DNA from: Leptolyngbya boryana PCC 6306
GTDB taxonomy: Bacteria > Cyanobacteriota > Cyanobacteriia > Leptolyngbyales > Leptolyngbyaceae
Direction of reading: 5' to 3'
DNA: 64,000 bases
Assembly: GCF_000353285.1 (NCBI RefSeq)
Contig: NZ_KB731326.1
Location: forward strand, 1-64,000
Within the stretch, counting starts at the first letter, position 1. Each line of letters begins with the position of its first letter. Shown one piece after another: positions 60,174-64,000 of the stretch. The notes under the pieces were generated by a model. It searched no databases. It was not told the origin of the DNA and worked only from the letters and a program-made list of their open reading frames with translations. Both the position numbers and the translations under genes were made by a program.

Positions 60174-62642
60174 ATGGCTGAACCTTTTTCCGACTTGCCA
60201 CATTTTTATCTGCAAGGGACTTCCAGTGCCGCAAATTATACTCGTCCAAAAGGCGGCGGCGACTCAGACCCTCCTCCTGAACGCGATCGCATCAGTCATG
60301 CAAATTTCCTCACGAGTCGCCTTCAAACGGCATTAGAAGCAGCAGCGAATGAGCGCAGCCTTCGCGTCAAAGACTTAACTTACGGAGAGTCCGGGTTTTA
60401 TCTAGAATTTACGGTTAACAAAGAAGAATTTAAAGAGATTTCGTTGGATGATCGACGTAAGCAGATTGAGCTTCGCGCAGTTCGGTTGTCGGAGACGGAT
60501 GACAAGTTGATTCACGCCACAGTTTTTGTTCCTGACAAAGCTGCGAAGCATTTTCTCAAGAAGATTGAGAACTACCGGGATAAGAACTCCAAGTGGGACA
60601 AGCCGCAAAACCAGGGACTCGTTACGCGCTTAGATGATATTCGACTGGGAGCGGTTAGATCGCTCTTTACTGACCGAAAGGAGCTTTATCCGCCGCCTGA
60701 TCAAACCATCTGGTGGGAAGTCTGGCTGAAACGCGATCGTAGAGCTGATTTTCTGGAAATTGCAGAAAAGCTCAACTTTCAAGTAAAAAGCCACTCGCTT
60801 TCGTTCCCGGAACGGGAAATTCTGCTGGCACTCACGAATATTACGACGATCGCGACCATCATTCGCAACACTGATGGCATTGCGGAGCTGAGGATTGCTA
60901 AAGATAACCCTTCTTTTTACTTTCAGGAATTAGAGGTTCTGGAGCAAGCCGACTGGGTTGAAGCCCTGAAGCGTCAGCTCTTCTATCCCACGTCTGACCA
61001 GATTGCCGCTGCCATTCTGGATGGTGGGTCTAACCGCTCCCATTCGCTTCTTGAAAAAAGTCTTGCTTCTAACGACATGCATAGCGTTGATCCTACGTGG
61101 GGTGTAGGTGATAACCCAAACTGTGGTCATGGCACTGCGATGGCAGGCGTCGTCCTTTATGGTGATCTCGAAGCTGCGCTCGCTTCAACACAGCCGATTG
61201 AACTCACATACCAGCTTGAATCGGTGAAAATTCTTCCTCCGGTCGGGCAAAACGATCCAGACCTTTACGGAGCAATCACCGGGGAAGCGATCGCAAGAGT
61301 CGAGATTCAGGCACCACACCGCAAGCGCGTAATCTGCATGGCAGTCACAAGCTCAGGTCACAATACAGGGTGTCCTTCGTCTTGGTCAGCCGCAATTGAT
61401 AAACTGTGCTTTGAGGACAACGAGACGCGCCGGTTGATTGTTCTGCCAGTCGGGAACATTCGAGACGAGATTCTACCGAATGAATATCTCGATCGAAACG
61501 ATACTGAAGCCGCCGAAAATCCCTCACAGGCTTGGAATGCGCTGGTGGTAGGGGCCTACACTGAAAAAGTTAACATTACAACACCGCACTACAAACATTA
61601 TCAAGCGATCGCGCCCGGTGGAGATCTCTGTCCCCGTAGCCGGACTTCAACCCTATGGCATTCACAATGGCCCATTCGCCCCGACGTGGTTTTTGAAGGC
61701 GGGAACCTAGCGACAGACGGCAGCTCGGCAGGCATGGTTATTGACGATTTAGGATTGCTCACAACCCACCATAAACCGATGGCGCGGCAGTTCGATTTTC
61801 TAAGTGACACCAGTGCTGCTACCGCGCTGGCAACGCGAATGTCGGCGCAAATTTTGTCTGAACATCCTGATTATTTACCCGAAACCGTTCGGGCACTCAT
61901 GGTTCATTCAGCCAGATGGACACCCGCCATGCTGGATCGCTTGCCCACGAAAGTCACGCAAACCCAAAAGCGAACTCACCTTCTGGCGCGCTACGGCTTT
62001 GGTGTTCCAAGCCTCGATCGCGCACTTCAAAGTGCAAAACACGACCTGACGATGATCATGGAGGATCAATTTCAGCCATTTTGGAAGAAGGATGGCGAGA
62101 TTAAGACCTATCAGATGAATTTCCACAAGCTCCCCTGGCCGAAAAAGGAACTTGAGAAACTCGGCGGAGCGGAGGTGGAACTTCATATCACGCTTTCTTA
62201 CTTTATTCAGCCCAATCCCGGAGAGCGAGGATGGACACGACGGCATTCTTACGCTTCGCACGGACTGAGATTTTCTGTGAAGAATTCGCTTGAGTCCGTT
62301 CCAGAATTCAAGAAGAGAATCAACAAAGAAGCACGCGATGCTGAAGAGAGTTTAACGTCTTCTGGAAGTGACAAGGGATGGGTTCTAGGTCAGATGTTGC
62401 GGGATCGCGGCTCGCTTCACTCTGATATCTGGCGTGGTACTGCGGCTGATTTGGCAACAAAAGATGCGATTGGCGTCTACCCGGTCAGTGGATGGTGGAA
62501 GGAAAAACCAAATCTCGACGCTTGGAGTATGCTTGCACCTTATACGTTGATAGTTTCCATCCGTGTCCCGACAGGAGCTGACATTTACACCCCTGTTGAG
62601 AACATTGTTAAGCAAACAATTGTGATTGAGAATGAGTACTAG
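60174..62642 (+). CDS. S8 subtilisin-like protease of the AAA-protease pair
   Basis: 822 aa with AAGGAG upstream. The N-terminal 270 residues (LQTALEAAANERSLRV, FYLEFTVNKEEFKEISL) form a domain that may act as propeptide or sensor. The S8 catalytic triad is visible: Asp in AAILDGG near 282, His in GHGTAMAG near 318, and Ser in SDTSAATALATRM near 547, with a likely oxyanion Asn in LPVGNIRDE near 427. The usual GTS is changed to DTS. The C-terminal 200 residues are beta rich. There is no signal peptide, so it acts in the cytoplasm, as expected for a defence protease controlled by the upstream ATPase. Confidence 0.78.
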   Translation: MAEPFSDLPHFYLQGTSSAANYTRPKGGGDSDPPPERDRISHANFLTSRLQTALEAAANERSLRVKDLTYGESGFYLEFTVNKEEFKEISLDDRRKQIELRAVRLSETDDKLIHATVFVPDKAAKHFLKKIENYRDKNSKWDKPQNQGLVTRLDDIRLGAVRSLFTDRKELYPPPDQTIWWEVWLKRDRRADFLEIAEKLNFQVKSHSLSFPEREILLALTNITTIATIIRNTDGIAELRIAKDNPSFYFQELEVLEQADWVEALKRQLFYPTSDQIAAAILDGGSNRSHSLLEKSLASNDMHSVDPTWGVGDNPNCGHGTAMAGVVLYGDLEAALASTQPIELTYQLESVKILPPVGQNDPDLYGAITGEAIARVEIQAPHRKRVICMAVTSSGHNTGCPSSWSAAIDKLCFEDNETRRLIVLPVGNIRDEILPNEYLDRNDTEAAENPSQAWNALVVGAYTEKVNITTPHYKHYQAIAPGGDLCPRSRTSTLWHSQWPIRPDVVFEGGNLATDGSSAGMVIDDLGLLTTHHKPMARQFDFLSDTSAATALATRMSAQILSEHPDYLPETVRALMVHSARWTPAMLDRLPTKVTQTQKRTHLLARYGFGVPSLDRALQSAKHDLTMIMEDQFQPFWKKDGEIKTYQMNFHKLPWPKKELEKLGGAEVELHITLSYFIQPNPGERGWTRRHSYASHGLRFSVKNSLESVPEFKKRINKEARDAEESLTSSGSDKGWVLGQMLRDRGSLHSDIWRGTAADLATKDAIGVYPVSGWWKEKPNLDAWSMLAPYTLIVSIRVPTGADIYTPVENIVKQTIVIENEY

Positions 62643-62741
62643 CGGTAGACGCTATTAACATTCCAAATCGCTTGAACTGTAACCCGATGTTTCTGGGTGG
62701 TATCGACGTATTATGGGTAGTGGCGAGATCACTCCTCTACC

Positions 62742-63743
62742 ATGCGTCAGCCGATACCACAGCCACAACTGGTTATCCCTGCATCTTCCCCTGCGCTTCT
62801 GCCCATCCCTGTTGCGCCTCCCACTGATGTACGGGAAACCTATGTCGAATCATTCTTGCAAGCGCGAAACATTCAGCCAAATACCGCCAAAGCTTACCGG
62901 CAGGACTTGCAGACCTTCATGGAGTGGAGCGATCGTCCGTGGGGAGCCGTCACCCAGCGTCAGGTCATTCATTTCAAAACCTACCTCACCAAGGAGCGCA
63001 AGCTTGCGTCAAACTCAATCCGACGCATTCTGCGAACGCTGAGATCATTCTACGGCTGGATGGTCAAGTCGGGGCACCTGAGCATGAATCCCACGCTGGA
63101 AGTGGAGTTGCCGGAAGCCGAAGAAGCGGAGTCGCAAGAACTCCGCGATCGTGAAGTGGATCAAATTCTCGCCGCCGTGGCGCGATCGCGCTTTCCTGAA
63201 CGTAACGCCGCGATCGTGATGGCGCTGTTGCACGGAATGCGAGCTGAAGAAGTGGTCAGCCTGGACATCGGCGATTATCAGACGCGGGAGGTGGCAGGGT
63301 ACGACTCGAAGCAGCTACATATCCGTAAAGCCAAGGCGAACAGTATCGGCTGGGTGGTTCTGCTGCCGGCCGGAATAACAGTGTTTGAGAATTACCTGCG
63401 TTGGCGAACAGCGCCGCCAAGTGCAGAGCTTGCACCCGATGCCCCGATGTTCCTGTCCTACTCGAATCGCACGAAGAACGCACATCAGCGCCTGACCTAC
63501 TGGGGGATTGATGAACTGATGCAGTGGCTCAAAGCAGAGACCGGGATTGACCTGCACTCTCACCGAGGACGCCACACCTATGCGACAAACCTGATGATTC
63601 AGTACGGTGTACCGGAAGCGGAAGCAATGAAGCTGACCCGGCACCGCGATCGGCGCAGCTTCCGACGCTACACCAACAAGCAGGAAATCCACGCGGCGCA
63701 GATGACCATCCTCAAAGCCAGCGGGCAAATCCCTTCACCTTAG
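62742..63743 (+). CDS. Tyrosine recombinase (XerC/XerD-like integrase)
   Basis: 333 aa. A core-binding SAM-like domain (about 25-130, ETYVESFLQARNIQPNTAKA) is followed by the catalytic domain: Arg in HGMRAEEVVSL near 167, the box HSHRGRHTYATNL near 273-285, a His/Arg-containing LTRHRDRRSFRRY near 297-309, and the nucleophile Tyr in RRYTN near 309. It may resolve plasmid multimers or integrate a mobile unit. A hairpin (GGTAG at 62717-62721, CTACC at 62737-62741) overlaps the translation start and might modulate it. An integron-type integrase remnant lies just downstream on the other strand. Confidence 0.8.
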   Translation: MRQPIPQPQLVIPASSPALLPIPVAPPTDVRETYVESFLQARNIQPNTAKAYRQDLQTFMEWSDRPWGAVTQRQVIHFKTYLTKERKLASNSIRRILRTLRSFYGWMVKSGHLSMNPTLEVELPEAEEAESQELRDREVDQILAAVARSRFPERNAAIVMALLHGMRAEEVVSLDIGDYQTREVAGYDSKQLHIRKAKANSIGWVVLLPAGITVFENYLRWRTAPPSAELAPDAPMFLSYSNRTKNAHQRLTYWGIDELMQWLKAETGIDLHSHRGRHTYATNLMIQYGVPEAEAMKLTRHRDRRSFRRYTNKQEIHAAQMTILKASGQIPSP

Positions 63744-63787
63744 CGGCAGGCTGCACGGTTCGGAGTGTAGGGATCGAGAGTCGTCAT

Positions 63788-64000
63788 TCAAGGATCGAGT
63801 GGACTTTTCACCCCTCGTCCTCCTTTGTTTAGGACAACTTTGCGATCGACGGCGAGATGTGTAAGGTAGGCACTTATTTCGGCGGCTCCCATTTCGCGAG
63901 GGGGACGACGATGATGAAACTCATAAAAATCTCGAATGTATCCAAGATAAGCCTTTTCAGTTTTATCGCTGAGGTGTTCAAGACGAGCGACAGCATGAAT
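63788..64000 (-). pseudogene. Integron-type integrase remnant with internal deletion (partial)
   Basis: The minus-strand frame enters from the right edge and reads TEKAYLGYIRDFYEFHHRRP, then REMGAAEISAYLTHLAVDRK. That is the core-binding domain of IntI-type tyrosine recombinases. It passes directly to VVLNKGGRGVKSPLDP and a TGA at 63788-63790. The phrase VLNxGGRGVxSPLD is the extreme C terminus of the same family. The catalytic domain, over 200 residues, is therefore missing. The 5' end lies outside the window. Confidence 0.65.

Noticed and set aside
62716-62741. Hairpin before the recombinase considered as an att or xer site
   Set aside because: The arms are only five bases with a mismatch-rich stem and there is no second copy in the window, so it is only mentioned in the gene entry.
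1-64000. Searched by eye for tRNA, rRNA and insertion-sequence transposases
   Set aside because: No cloverleaf with a TTCRANNC loop, no rRNA stretch and no DDE transposase frame was recognised.

Overview
The window looks like about 64 kb of a large conjugative plasmid (or a plasmid-like integrative element) from a filamentous, Leptolyngbya-type cyanobacterium. The evidence is the abundance of GCGATCGC (HIP1-like) octamers, a CcbP-family calcium-binding protein, cyanobacterial TPR/NB-ARC gene clusters and a complete-looking conjugation locus. The genus is inference only. No rRNA, tRNA or CRISPR array was seen.

Layout. (1) 1-8 kb: plasmid maintenance. A GIY-YIG protein and a small gene face a 710-aa HTH protein (candidate replication initiator). 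Next come an iteron-like non-coding region (about 3301-3562, the best candidate origin), an archaeo-eukaryotic-type primase, and several small hypothetical or broken genes. (2) 8-31 kb, minus strand: a 3499-aa polyvalent protein (Strawberry-notch/SF2 helicase plus N6-adenine methylase, resembling phage P1 DarB) and a set of modular proteins. Four of these share a C-terminal module, and a small-gene/large-gene pair is duplicated. One divergent island holds a TPR membrane protein and a fused transporter-like/spermidine-synthase-like protein. These genes lie directly downstream of the coupling ATPase, so they may be cargo sent through the channel to protect DNA in the recipient. (3) 28-44.5 kb, minus strand: a type IV secretion locus in the order VirB2-like, VirB3, a truncated VirB4, VirB4, VirB5-like, VirB6, VirB8, VirB10, VirB9/TraK-like, a Cys-rich lysozyme/NlpC-like wall hydrolase, two secreted proteins, a DsbA-like protein and the VirD4/TraD coupling ATPase. 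No relaxase or VirB11 is visible. A hairpin-rich stretch upstream (44.7-44.9 kb) could hold cis-acting sites.

(4) 45-57.5 kb: an NLR-like conflict locus. A 965-aa STAND protein carries two tandem nucleoside-phosphorylase-type domains and an NB-ARC ATPase but has no sensor repeats of its own. It is followed on the same strand by five paralogous TPR proteins, all with the same roughly 110-residue N-terminal domain. A four-helix membrane protein and a CcbP-like protein run divergently. This looks like a split NLR with sensors supplied in trans, and it is the most interesting system in the window. (5) 57.5-58.7 kb: two small genes and at least three broken fragments, including a STAND P-loop NTPase remnant stopped by an apparent one-base loss. 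(6) 59-64 kb: an AAA ATPase plus subtilisin-like protease pair (probable defence module), a tyrosine recombinase, and at the right edge an integron-type integrase remnant whose middle has been deleted.

All functions come from reading motifs by eye. No database search was run.
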